From the NCBI GenBank assembly GCA_963925545.1, contig CAWUSA010000014.1, forward strand, positions 47,426-111,425: DNA of 64,000 nt, written 5' to 3'. A program made the position numbers and the translations under genes. The DNA comes from TMED14 sp963925545. GTDB lineage: Bacteria > Bacteroidota > Bacteroidia > Flavobacteriales > Schleiferiaceae. This document shows, piece by piece, positions 50,398 to 58,265 of this stretch. How positions within the stretch are numbered: position 1 is the stretch's first letter; the number at the start of each line of letters is the position of its first letter. The notes under the pieces were generated by a model, which was given only the letters and a program-made list of their open reading frames with translations, ran no database searches and was not told where the DNA came from.

Positions 50398-50853
50398 TTA
50401 TTTAGCCAATTCACCAACAACTTCAAATGTGAAATCAACCACAACTTCGCGGTGAAGGCGAACCTTAGCTGTGTACTTGCCAGCAGCTTTGATGGTGTTT
50501 CCAGGGATTTGAATAGACTTCTTCTCCAGACCGTAGCCAAGTTCGTTGAGCTTTTCAGTAACGTGAACATTGGTGATGGCACCAAACAATTTGCCTTCCT
50601 TGCCAGCTTTCGCTGTCATTTTAAGGTCAATCTTGCGCAGCGCTTCCGCTGTGCTGGTGGCAGATTCAATAGCCTTTGCTTCTTTGTGTGCGCGCTGTTT
50701 GAGGTCCTCTGCGAGAACTTTCTTAGCAGACACAGTTGCCAAAGCGGCTACTTTCTGTGGAATAAGGTAGTTGCGGCCGTAGCCATTCTTTACGGTAATG
50801 ATGTCGTCCTTGTAGCCAAGGTTCTCAACATCTTGCTTAAGTATAACTTCCAT
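50398..50853 (-). CDS. rplI: 50S ribosomal protein bL9
   Basis: 151 residues: MEVILKQDVENLGYKDDIITVKNGYGRNYLIPQ is the bL9 N-terminal domain with its signature, then a long central helix (about 42-75) and the C-terminal domain ending ATVR-like AKVRLHREVVVDFTFEVVGE. It lies at the L1 stalk base. It is the last gene of the rpsF-rpsR-rplI operon, 8 bp after rpsR. Confidence 0.97.
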   Translation of the reverse strand: MEVILKQDVENLGYKDDIITVKNGYGRNYLIPQKVAALATVSAKKVLAEDLKQRAHKEAKAIESATSTAEALRKIDLKMTAKAGKEGKLFGAITNVHVTEKLNELGYGLEKKSIQIPGNTIKAAGKYTAKVRLHREVVVDFTFEVVGELAK

Positions 50854-50861
50854 CTTTCGAC

Positions 50862-51152
50862 TTATTTGAGGTTATCAGCAACATAAGGCATAAGACCAAT
50901 GTGGCGCGCACGCTTGATGGCCTGACCTAATTTTCGCTGGTACTTGAGTGATGTGCCTGTGAGGCGACGGGGCAAAATCTTGCCTTGGTCGTTCACAAAG
51001 CGCAACAGGTAGTCAGCGTCTTTGTAGTCGATGTGTTTGATGCCGTACTTCTTGAAGCGGCAATATTTATCTTGTAGGACATTGTCAATCGCGATTGGCT
51101 GTAGATAGCGAATCTCAGATTGATTGCCGGCATTGGATTCCAGTGTGCTCAT
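50862..51152 (-). CDS. rpsR: 30S ribosomal protein bS18
   Basis: 96 residues from ATG 51152 (MSTLESNAGNQSEIRYLQPIA); the frame is open further upstream but that part overlaps the end of rpsF. Core: KYCRFKKYGIKHIDYKDADYLLRFV and GKILPRRLTGTSLKYQRKLGQAIKRARHIGLMPY. In Flavobacteriia, bS18 with bS6 and bS21 helps hide the anti-Shine-Dalgarno end of 16S rRNA (known from F. johnsoniae ribosomes), which fits the lack of Shine-Dalgarno sites here. Confidence 0.96.
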   Translation of the reverse strand: MSTLESNAGNQSEIRYLQPIAIDNVLQDKYCRFKKYGIKHIDYKDADYLLRFVNDQGKILPRRLTGTSLKYQRKLGQAIKRARHIGLMPYVADNLK

Positions 51153-51165
51153 AGCTATATCTGAT

Positions 51166-51501
51166 TTAGGCGTTTTTGACTTTGGCGCGACGCTTTTCAG
51201 CGTATTCAATGCCATACTTGTCAAGGCTGATGGTCAAGAAGCGAAGCACGCGCTCGTCACGCTGAAGTTCAACTTCGTATTGAGCAATGGACTCTCCAGG
51301 TGCCTTGAATTCAAAGAGGTGGTAGAAACCACTCTTCTTTTTGTCAATCGGGTAAGCCAACTTGCGTAGGCCCCAATTTTCGGTGTTGATAAATTTCGCG
51401 CCAGCGTCTTTTAGAAGGCTTTGAAGCTTACCCACCGTTTCCCTTACCTGATCATCAGATAAGACGGGATTTAAAATGAAAACGGTTTCGTATTGATTCA
51501 T
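51166..51501 (-). CDS. rpsF: 30S ribosomal protein bS6
   Basis: 111 residues from ATG 51501 (MNQYETVFILNPVLSDDQV). Ferredoxin-like fold with TENWGLRKLAYPIDKKKSGFYHLFEF and a basic C-terminus (EKRRAKVKNA). It forms a heterodimer with bS18 on the 30S platform. It is first in the operon with rpsR (13-bp gap) and rplI; a consensus -7 box lies 19 nt upstream. Confidence 0.97.
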   Translation of the reverse strand: MNQYETVFILNPVLSDDQVRETVGKLQSLLKDAGAKFINTENWGLRKLAYPIDKKKSGFYHLFEFKAPGESIAQYEVELQRDERVLRFLTISLDKYGIEYAEKRRAKVKNA

Positions 51502-51520
51502 AAATTTGAATTTTGGGCTG

Positions 51521-51528
51521 CAAATATA
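51521..51528 (-). promoter_or_regulatory. rpsF operon promoter -7 box (TATATTTG)
   Basis: An exact TANNTTTG match on the minus strand, leaving a leader of about 15 nt before ATG 51501. Confidence 0.68.
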
Positions 51529-51631
51529 GGTATTTATTCTCCACATTTACCTTCTTTTTGAGTGCTTGTGATGAGCAGTGCAATTGCAGCATAGCGTTGG
51601 AGTCCTTAACTTAGCGCAAAGTACTGTAACC

Positions 51632-52375
51632 ATGCATCATCACCATCACAACGAAGCAGATTTCCATGGAAACAACCAAGGTTTTGTTGGCCGATTCCAG
51701 GCTTACATTTCTGAATTTGTTTACGGTGGCATTGATGGAGCTGTCACCACTTTTGCTGTGGTTGCAGGAGCTGCAGGCGCAGGCCTATCGACCGTCACGG
51801 TGTTGATATTGGGTTTTGCCAACCTGATTGCAGACGGGTTTTCCATGGCCGTTGGTGCTTACTTGTCTGCTAAGACTGAGGACGAGGCTTACCAAAAGAC
51901 CTTGGACCAAGAGTATTGGGAGGTTGAAAATATTCCCGATGTGGAACGGCAAGAAATCCGTGAAATATACCAGGCAAAGGGCTTTGAAGGCGACCTATTG
52001 GAGCAGGTTGTTGACACTATTTGTGCTGATAAGGATCGATGGGTGGATGACATGATGAAATCAGAACTCTTTTTGTTCCCTCCCAGTAAGCAACCCATTT
52101 GGGTCGCTCTGTGGACCTTTATCAGTTTCAATCTGGTGGGAGTCGTTCCATTGACCGTCTACATATGGCATGCGACAGACCCTGCAGGGTTGCCATTGTT
52201 CCAATGGTCAGCAGGGCTCACAGCGCTAGCCTTCATGGGCATTGGCTACCTCAAGGCTAAGGTGAACGGGCAGTCAATCATCCGCAGCCTTGTGGAAACC
52301 TTGTCGCTTGGCGCCATTGCAGCAGTTCTCGCCTATGCGGCGGGTGATTTGCTGGCCGATTGGTTGCTGGCATAA
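51632..52375 (+). CDS. VIT1/CCC1-family iron/manganese transporter with N-terminal His5
   Basis: 247 residues from ATG 51632 (MHHHHHNEADFHGN); the frame opens 18 codons earlier, but that stretch is not family-like. Five membrane helices are expected: FVYGGIDGAVTTFAVVAGAAGAG (TM1 with the conserved Asp), ILGFANLIADGFSMAVGAYLSAKTE (TM2 with Asp/Met), a cytosolic helical metal-binding domain (EYWEVENIPDVERQEIREIY...DRWVDDMMKSE, about 85-140, acidic), then three more helices. It should move Fe2+/Mn2+ out of the cytosol. The native pentahistidine plus two further His within 12 residues is a likely extra metal-binding arm. Confidence 0.88.
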   Translation: MHHHHHNEADFHGNNQGFVGRFQAYISEFVYGGIDGAVTTFAVVAGAAGAGLSTVTVLILGFANLIADGFSMAVGAYLSAKTEDEAYQKTLDQEYWEVENIPDVERQEIREIYQAKGFEGDLLEQVVDTICADKDRWVDDMMKSELFLFPPSKQPIWVALWTFISFNLVGVVPLTVYIWHATDPAGLPLFQWSAGLTALAFMGIGYLKAKVNGQSIIRSLVETLSLGAIAAVLAYAAGDLLADWLLA

Positions 52376-52435
52376 CTTGTTGATATCCGCCTGAAACATC
52401 CCATTTTCACCGTTTGCTGAAGGCGTCTGAGTCCT

Positions 52436-52443
52436 TAGATTTA
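52436..52443 (+). promoter_or_regulatory. Possible dnaX -7 box (TAGATTTA)
   Basis: Seven of eight bases match TANNTTTG. It ends 4 nt before the GTG start of dnaX, suggesting a leaderless mRNA. Confidence 0.45.
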
Positions 52444-52447
52444 CCCT

Positions 52448-54292
52448 GTGGAACAGTACGTAGTCTCAGCTAGAAAATACCGACCAGATGCTTTTGAAGC
52501 GGTTGTGGGACAGTCTCATGTCACCGACACACTCGAGCATGAAGTGTCCAGTGGTCACATTGCGCAAGCCATCTTGTTCACAGGCCCGCGAGGTGTAGGC
52601 AAGACCACCTGTGCAAGGATCTTAGCTCACCGAATCAATGAGGTTCATACTGGCCCCGGTCAGGATTACAGTTTCAACATGTTTGAGCTCGATGCGGCGT
52701 CCAACAATTCAGTGGAGGATATCCGACGGTTGATTGATCAAGTTCGTTTTGCACCACAGGTTGGCAAGTACAAGGTTTACATCATTGATGAGGTTCACAT
52801 GCTCTCATCCCAGGCCTTCAATGCCTTTCTTAAAACCCTTGAAGAGCCCCCTGCGCATGCGGTGTTTATTTTAGCAACGACGGAGAAGCACAAGGTCCTA
52901 CCAACCATTCTATCTCGCTGTCAAGTATTTGATTTCAAGCGAATTACTGTGCAAGATATTGCCAGCCATTTAGCTGTCATCGCAAAGAAAGAAGGGATAG
53001 AGGCTGAGCCTGAAGCCCTACATGTCATTGCTGAAAAAGCAGATGGTGCTTTGCGGGATTCACTGTCCATCTTTGATCGCATGGCTGCTGCTTCTCAAGG
53101 GAATAAGCTGACCCTCTCCTTGGTCAGGGATAACCTTCAAGTGTTAGACCGTGAAGTGTATTTCAAGGTGTTGGACCATTTGCTTCAAGGTGATAGCTCC
53201 GCGTTGTTGTTGGCGGTTAATGATGTGGTCAACCGGGGTTTTGATTTGCACCATTTCATTGGTGGTTTAGCCTCCCACACCCGCGAGGTTCTGTTATGCC
53301 ATCATCCGGCAACCATGCCGCTGATGGATGTGCCAGAGTCTGACATACAGCGTTATGCAGATCAGGCTTCAGCTGCATCCATGGCATGGTTAGCGCGGGC
53401 TTTGGCTCAATTCTCAGAAGCGGACATCAAGTACCAATCCAGTGCCAATCCCCGCTTGCATGTGGAGGTGACCTTGCTGACCTTAGCTGGCGCAGCCAAG
53501 GTTGAAGGGGGTGAAAAAAAAAAGCCCCATCAGCAAGCTGAACCGGCCTTAGCAACAAAGGACCCCTCATCTGGTGACCCGGCAACGGCATCGCTCAAGG
53601 AGCCACAATCAGAGCCCATTCCCGCCTTGCCAGATTCGGCTGGCAATGTTGAGTCTGAAGCCATCAAGGAAGCAAACACGACTGATTCAAGCATACCTGT
53701 TGTAGCGGTCGCTGCCATTGAACCGGTTGAGTCAGTAGCGGTTGAATCGATACCTGTTGAATCAGAGGAATCGTCAACCCCTGTTGTCACGGAAGTCGTG
53801 AAGGTGAAACCTTCAAGCAAGAAACCCCGCAGGGCCAGTGGGTTCTCTATTTCAGCAGCCTTGACACTGAGTGCTGATGATGCTGATAAAAAGCAAGTTG
53901 AGGCTGTGGAAGAGCGAAAAATGCGCAATGCAGCTGTGGATCAAGAGGCTTTGGGTAACGCATGGGTCAATGTTCTGGAGTCGATGAAGGAAGCAAAATT
54001 GAGCATGGCCTCGTTGAAGGCAGTGAGCCCTATTTTATTCAATGCAACGGACATCCGCCTGTCGGTAGAAAATCAGATCCAATTGGATTTCATTGAAGAA
54101 GTAAAAGACACCTTGACCATCAGGCTACGCGATGCCCTAGGTAACGATGCCTTGAAGCTGGTGTTAATCAAAGAAGGCGGCAGTGAAAACGCGAAAATTG
54201 TGTACTCGCCTGAAGAGCGATTCCAGTTTTTGCTTGAAAAAAATCACCATTTAACAGCCTTTAGGTCAGCCTTCAAGCTGGACATCCATTAG
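52448..54292 (+). CDS. dnaX: DNA polymerase III subunit gamma/tau, with probable programmed slippage site
   Basis: 614 residues, GTG start. AAA+ clamp loader: Walker A GPRGVGKTTCAR (about 46-57), Walker B VYIIDEVHML, sensor 1 ATTEKHKVLPTILSRC, and the collar domain ending near residue 352 (LLTLAGAAK). Between Walker A and ELDAASNNSVEDIR the four-cysteine zinc module of E. coli DnaX is absent. An A10-G run at 53514-53524 (codons 356-359, EKKK) lies right after domain III. In the -1 frame translation stops at 53539-53541 (product 364 residues), in the +1 frame at 53550-53552 (367). Slippage would make a gamma-like protein; the full frame gives tau with a low-complexity linker (360-480) and a C-terminal domain. 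Confidence 0.93.
   Translation: MEQYVVSARKYRPDAFEAVVGQSHVTDTLEHEVSSGHIAQAILFTGPRGVGKTTCARILAHRINEVHTGPGQDYSFNMFELDAASNNSVEDIRRLIDQVRFAPQVGKYKVYIIDEVHMLSSQAFNAFLKTLEEPPAHAVFILATTEKHKVLPTILSRCQVFDFKRITVQDIASHLAVIAKKEGIEAEPEALHVIAEKADGALRDSLSIFDRMAAASQGNKLTLSLVRDNLQVLDREVYFKVLDHLLQGDSSALLLAVNDVVNRGFDLHHFIGGLASHTREVLLCHHPATMPLMDVPESDIQRYADQASAASMAWLARALAQFSEADIKYQSSANPRLHVEVTLLTLAGAAKVEGGEKKKPHQQAEPALATKDPSSGDPATASLKEPQSEPIPALPDSAGNVESEAIKEANTTDSSIPVVAVAAIEPVESVAVESIPVESEESSTPVVTEVVKVKPSSKKPRRASGFSISAALTLSADDADKKQVEAVEERKMRNAAVDQEALGNAWVNVLESMKEAKLSMASLKAVSPILFNATDIRLSVENQIQLDFIEEVKDTLTIRLRDALGNDALKLVLIKEGGSENAKIVYSPEERFQFLLEKNHHLTAFRSAFKLDIH
53514..53524 (+). promoter_or_regulatory. A10-G slippery run in dnaX (candidate frameshift/slippage signal)
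   Basis: Ten adenines then G, read GAA AAA AAA AAG in frame zero. GGGGG at 53507-53511 is just upstream and GCCCC just downstream (53524-53528), so a small hairpin around the run is possible. Stops follow within 30 nt in both alternative frames. Confidence 0.7.
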
Positions 54293-54295
54293 CGG

Positions 54296-55159
54296 TCACA
54301 AGCCGTAATGCATGCTTGCCAACCACTTAAGGACCATGGTTTTGAATGAGTTTTCTCCCCTATTGTAAGCCTTGACAGCTTGATCAAATCGCCCGGCTTT
54401 GTGATGGGTTCGGCCAACTTGTCGCCAGGTCTCTTTGGCGGCAGATGATGCCACATCCTCAGTGATCCAGCCTTGTGCCAACATGATTGTGTGGCGCTGC
54501 AAGACTTTTTTCGCATGCCCTTCCACATCCTTGGTCATCCCTTGGTTGGTTCGGTAGAGTGTCCATGCTTTGTTGTCCCACATCAGGGCTTGATGGCCAG
54601 CCATCATCAGGCGCATCCAGAGATCCAAATCTTCAGTTCCTTGCAATGCACGGTTTTCATCCCAGGGAAATGCCAGGCAGAGTTCACGCCGAAGGATCGC
54701 ACCGCTGGGGGCAAAGGGCATGCGTTTGGTAATCAAGTCTTCTGAACAAGTCATGCGGTCTGCATGCCTTATTTGTGGGTTTTCTTTTGGGCCTCCCCAT
54801 GTAGCATAAGGGTGATAAAGCCAATCATTGGATGTCTGTTCAGCGGTCCCATTGGATTGAAAGAAAGCAGCCAATGCATCGAAAAACCCCTCAGCAAGCC
54901 AATCATCGGCATCGAGAAAGATCACAAATTCGGTGTCAGCTGCCTTCACACCTGCATTCCGTGCAGCGCCTAAGCCCTTGTTGCTCTCCAAGGTGATAAC
55001 CCTTGTGTTGCTCATGTTTTGCCTTGCGGCCAGTATGTCAGCAGTGGCGTCGGTGGATGCGTCATTGACACAAATGACCTTGACAGTTTCTGGAAGGCAA
55101 GCCAGGGTGCCTGGCAAGGTTTCTGCGGCATTGAAGCAGGGGATGACAACGCTAATCAT
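54296..55159 (-). CDS. Family 2 glycosyltransferase
   Basis: 287 residues. A GT-A fold: MISVVIPCFNAAETLPGTLACL start, VNDASTDATADIL, NKGLGAARNAGVKAADTEFVIFLDADDW (the DxD-type metal site, near residues 77-79 of the domain), and acceptor-side ED in LQGTEDLDLWMRLMMAG. The C-terminal ~50 residues look TPR-like (TWRQVGRTHHKAGRFDQAVKAYNRGEN). Presumably cytoplasmic, adding a sugar in surface-glycan synthesis; donor unknown. It overlaps the next GT2 gene by 4 bp and ends 3 bp from dnaX, tail to tail. Confidence 0.9.
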   Translation of the reverse strand: MISVVIPCFNAAETLPGTLACLPETVKVICVNDASTDATADILAARQNMSNTRVITLESNKGLGAARNAGVKAADTEFVIFLDADDWLAEGFFDALAAFFQSNGTAEQTSNDWLYHPYATWGGPKENPQIRHADRMTCSEDLITKRMPFAPSGAILRRELCLAFPWDENRALQGTEDLDLWMRLMMAGHQALMWDNKAWTLYRTNQGMTKDVEGHAKKVLQRHTIMLAQGWITEDVASSAAKETWRQVGRTHHKAGRFDQAVKAYNRGENSFKTMVLKWLASMHYGL

Positions 55160-56211
55160 GTGGCTCGGGGCATGAAGCGATTGGGAAATACTTGATGCAG
55201 CACATGCCGCAAAGGCTGTTTCAGTCCTGTGATTTCTAAGGCCCTAACAAGCAGTCTAACCAGGCCTTCATAGGGGATATGTAACAGGACCAGGGGGTAG
55301 ATTTTCAGAAATCGGCTGAACAATTTGGCGTTGACTTGCAGGTTCATTTTCCGTTCGCTTTTCGCCCAGCTTTGCCTGTACAGGGAGTGGGTCCACCACG
55401 TTGCAATGTTCCGGTAAGCTTTGCGTTTGATGGCTTCTGGTGGCTGATGTGTCTGAGCGATGTAATCGGCAATGGCAAGCAATTCTTGGTAGACATGACC
55501 TGTCACATTGGCTTTCTGGCGTTGGGTTTGGTCATGGAGCCGGAAATGATTCAAAGTCTGTGGCAAATAGGCAATGTCGCCGCGTTCAAGCATGCGCACA
55601 TAGAACATCCAGTCACCATTGAGCTTCCATGTGGGGTCAGCCCCGCCAATGGAATGGTAGGTGGCAGCGCGAAGCAGTGCACCTGATGCATTGGGGACGA
55701 CATTGTGCAGCATGAAATACTGTTCAATTTCATCCAATCCACGGCTGCTGTGTGCCTGATGCCATCGGTTGGACTTGAACAGGTACTGGTAATGCACATC
55801 AAAACTGTGAAGGGCCTTACCCTTGTCGTCAATCAACAAACTTTGTGCATAGGCAATGACAACCTCTGGCTGATCAAGCATTACCTCAACCAAGTCCTTG
55901 AGCAGGTCGGGCTCTGCCACGTCATCACTTTCAGCGATCCACAAGAATTTCCCTCGGGCCAATTCAGCGCCTTTGTTCCATTGCTTGAAGGTGCTTCCGC
56001 TGTTGACTTCATTGGGAACGAGCCGGAACCGTTCATCCTTAGTTGCCCATGATTCCAGGATGGCCAGTGAACCATCGGTAGACGCATCGTCCAGCATAAT
56101 CACCTCAAAGTCTTGGTAAGATTGACTGGCAATGCTAGCAAGCCTCGCCTCAAGGTAGGCGGCGTGCATGAAGTTGGGTACGATGACCGAAACCGTAGGG
56201 AGAGCCTGCAT
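55156..56211 (-). CDS. Family 2 glycosyltransferase
   Basis: 351 residues. A GT-A fold: PTVSVIVPNFMHAAYLEARLASIASQSYQDFEVIMLDDASTDGS, SGSTFKQWNKGAELARGKFLWIAESDD (acidic metal-binding pair), and WKLNGDWMFYVRMLERGDIAYLPQTLNHFRLH, typical of rhamnosyl/galactosyl-type transferases of surface polysaccharide loci. The start is divergent from the sulfotransferase gene with 29 bp between ATGs. A TAATTTCG box ends 4 nt before the ATG. Confidence 0.9.
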   Translation of the reverse strand: MQALPTVSVIVPNFMHAAYLEARLASIASQSYQDFEVIMLDDASTDGSLAILESWATKDERFRLVPNEVNSGSTFKQWNKGAELARGKFLWIAESDDVAEPDLLKDLVEVMLDQPEVVIAYAQSLLIDDKGKALHSFDVHYQYLFKSNRWHQAHSSRGLDEIEQYFMLHNVVPNASGALLRAATYHSIGGADPTWKLNGDWMFYVRMLERGDIAYLPQTLNHFRLHDQTQRQKANVTGHVYQELLAIADYIAQTHQPPEAIKRKAYRNIATWWTHSLYRQSWAKSERKMNLQVNAKLFSRFLKIYPLVLLHIPYEGLVRLLVRALEITGLKQPLRHVLHQVFPNRFMPRAT

Positions 56212-56215
56212 ACCC

Positions 56216-56223
56216 CGAAATTA
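56216..56223 (-). promoter_or_regulatory. Probable -7 box (TAATTTCG) for the GT2 pair
   Basis: Seven of eight bases match TANNTTTG, 4 nt from ATG 56211. It partly faces the divergent sulfotransferase box at 56227-56234. Confidence 0.48.
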
Positions 56224-56240
56224 GCGTACTTTCCGCCACC

Positions 56241-57137
56241 ATGAGAACAGTCATTTACGGCCAGCCAAAATCTGGTACAACCTATGCATTTTCCTTGCTC
56301 GCTGAGGCGATGAGTCAGGGTGGAGACGTGGTGGAAGTCTTTGAGCCACGGTCCATGGATCGCCAAAGCAAGGTTTTCAAACGCCGCGATGGCATGACAT
56401 GGCCCTTGAGTGATCACATGTTGGTCAAAGTGCTTTATGCTGATGCCAACCTGCGTTCAGGGTGGCCAGGGGATGAAGCTCGAGCCGTTTTTCATGACTT
56501 TGACAAGAAAATATTCATTGTAAGAGACCCAAGGGATCGTTGGATTTCTGGCTTTTTCTACCGATGGTTTCATCTGCATCAACCCCTTTTAGCTGACTTC
56601 AAACGGGCCTATCGCTTGACACTCCACAAAGAAAAACACCCCGGAGACATACCCTTTCATAGTTTATTGAGTCAGGATCCAACAGCTCAAGCGGCATGGG
56701 CAGAGGAACACAAGTCTGCCTTGGATGAATTGGTAATCTACATGGATCAGCTGCGCGCTGATGGCTGGCATGTGATGACCTATGAAGATTTGGTGGATGA
56801 GAAGTGGGATGATCTAGCGAAGTACATGGGTCTTGAGTTGCGCAAAGGGCATGGGGTGAGGCCGGCATTCAGGCATGTGTCACGCAGCAATGCGCACAGC
56901 AATTGGCGTCGATGGTTCACTGTCGAGGATTTGGCCTATTACCAACCCATTTTCAATGATTTTTTGACCAGCCAGGGCTATGATGCAACCGATTGGCAGT
57001 TGGACCCATCCCCTGAGTTGAATCCTTCAGAGGGTTCAGCTTACATGCATCGGTTATTCCACCATGCCAACGGGCCTCAGGCCCTGAACAAGGACTTGCT
57101 ATCTCAATGCATTGCCCGAATCAAGCGCTTGTTCTAA
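56241..57137 (+). CDS. Sulfotransferase-family protein
   Basis: 298 residues. PAPS-dependent sulfotransferase fold: the 5'-phosphosulfate loop is YGQPKSGTTYAFSLL (about 6-20) and the 3'-phosphate site is IFIVRDPRDRWISGFFYRW (about 92-110). A C-terminal GHGVRPAFRHVSRSNAHSNWRRWF resembles the glycine-rich, Arg-containing PAPS loop. It probably sulfates a carbohydrate of the cell surface, given GT2 and Wzt/Wzm neighbours; the substrate is unknown. A weak box TACTTTCC ends 6 nt before the ATG. Its last 39 bp overlap the convergent Wzt gene. Confidence 0.82.
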   Translation: MRTVIYGQPKSGTTYAFSLLAEAMSQGGDVVEVFEPRSMDRQSKVFKRRDGMTWPLSDHMLVKVLYADANLRSGWPGDEARAVFHDFDKKIFIVRDPRDRWISGFFYRWFHLHQPLLADFKRAYRLTLHKEKHPGDIPFHSLLSQDPTAQAAWAEEHKSALDELVIYMDQLRADGWHVMTYEDLVDEKWDDLAKYMGLELRKGHGVRPAFRHVSRSNAHSNWRRWFTVEDLAYYQPIFNDFLTSQGYDATDWQLDPSPELNPSEGSAYMHRLFHHANGPQALNKDLLSQCIARIKRLF

Positions 57138-58265
57138 ATCCCAAGTCAAGGGAAGGAAAACACCGTTTTTGGTGAGGGAAAAACTATCGCCACCAGGTGT
57201 TATCAGCCCTTCTTGAACCTCAAATCGCATAGCTGGACGCAGGTCGTCTTGAATCAACCCTTTGCAAAGCAATCGTGCCCTGATTTGGTAGGTTCCAGCC
57301 ATGCAAGGCAAGGCGTCAAAATGAACGACAAGTTCGCCGGATGCCTTGAGTCTGTCAGGCCTGATGTTGCTTGTGTGCATGGATATGGGTGCTAGGAATC
57401 GTCCATCAGCCCCTTCAAGAGACAAGCGAAGGTTGGGCTGCTCCATGGCTGCCTTGCCATTGTACTGAATCCTTAGGCTAGCTGATTGGCCACTGCGTGG
57501 CGCGCGATCCCATGACATGGCTGTGATTCGAACATCGCCATGGCCTGACCGGTCACGGTGCTCAGTCAGGTCAATGGCGTGGCTCAGGGGCAACTGTTGT
57601 TGCAAGTAGGCTGATGCCACCGCATGGCTCTCTCCCAGTTGATGAACCTTTCCCTGTTGTAGCCAGATGGCTTGATCACACAAGCTTTGCATGGCTAGCA
57701 TGTTATGGGAGACAAAGAGGACGGTTCGACCCGCGTTTTGCATCTGGCTCTCCATGCGCCGGAGACATTTGGCATGAAAAGCAGCATCACCCACAGCTAA
57801 AACCTCATCAACCAATAGCATGTCAGCATCCATGTGAGCGGCGAGGGCAAAGCCAAGTCGGACCTTCATGCCACTGGAATAATGCTTGATGGCGGTATCC
57901 AAGAATGCCTCGACACCTGAAAAGTCTACGATGGCATCCAGACGTTGCGTTGTGGTTTGCCTGTCCATGCCATGCAAGGCAGCGCTCAGGTAAATGTTTT
58001 CCCGTCCGCTGAGGTCAGGGTGAAAACCTGTGCCAATCTCTAGCAAGCTGGTCATTTGGCCTTCAAGGCGATAACCACCTTCGCTAGGGTGAGAGATACC
58101 AGAGAGCAGTTTCAGTAAGGTGGATTTCCCTGCCCCATTGCCCCCAATGATGCCCATAGCTTGTCCCTCCTTCACGTCCAGATCAAGGTCCTTTAAGGCC
58201 CAAAAAGGTTTGCCATTGACAGGGTAAGTCTTGCCTAACCCTCTGGCTTGAATGGTCGTTTTCAT
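57099..58265 (-). CDS. Polysaccharide ABC exporter ATP-binding protein (Wzt-like)
   Basis: 388 residues. The nucleotide-binding domain (about 1-240) has Walker A GGNGAGKST, Q-loop region LEIGTGFHPDLSGRENIYL, signature YSSGMKVRLGFA, Walker B MLLVDEVLAVGD and H-loop FVSHN. This is the subclass that powers export of O-antigen or teichoic acid. The C-terminal ~140 residues form a Wzt_C-like beta-sandwich that in other systems recognises the glycan end. Its ATG overlaps the permease stop (ATGA). Confidence 0.9.
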   Translation of the reverse strand: MKTTIQARGLGKTYPVNGKPFWALKDLDLDVKEGQAMGIIGGNGAGKSTLLKLLSGISHPSEGGYRLEGQMTSLLEIGTGFHPDLSGRENIYLSAALHGMDRQTTTQRLDAIVDFSGVEAFLDTAIKHYSSGMKVRLGFALAAHMDADMLLVDEVLAVGDAAFHAKCLRRMESQMQNAGRTVLFVSHNMLAMQSLCDQAIWLQQGKVHQLGESHAVASAYLQQQLPLSHAIDLTEHRDRSGHGDVRITAMSWDRAPRSGQSASLRIQYNGKAAMEQPNLRLSLEGADGRFLAPISMHTSNIRPDRLKASGELVVHFDALPCMAGTYQIRARLLCKGLIQDDLRPAMRFEVQEGLITPGGDSFSLTKNGVFLPLTWDLEQALDSGNALR

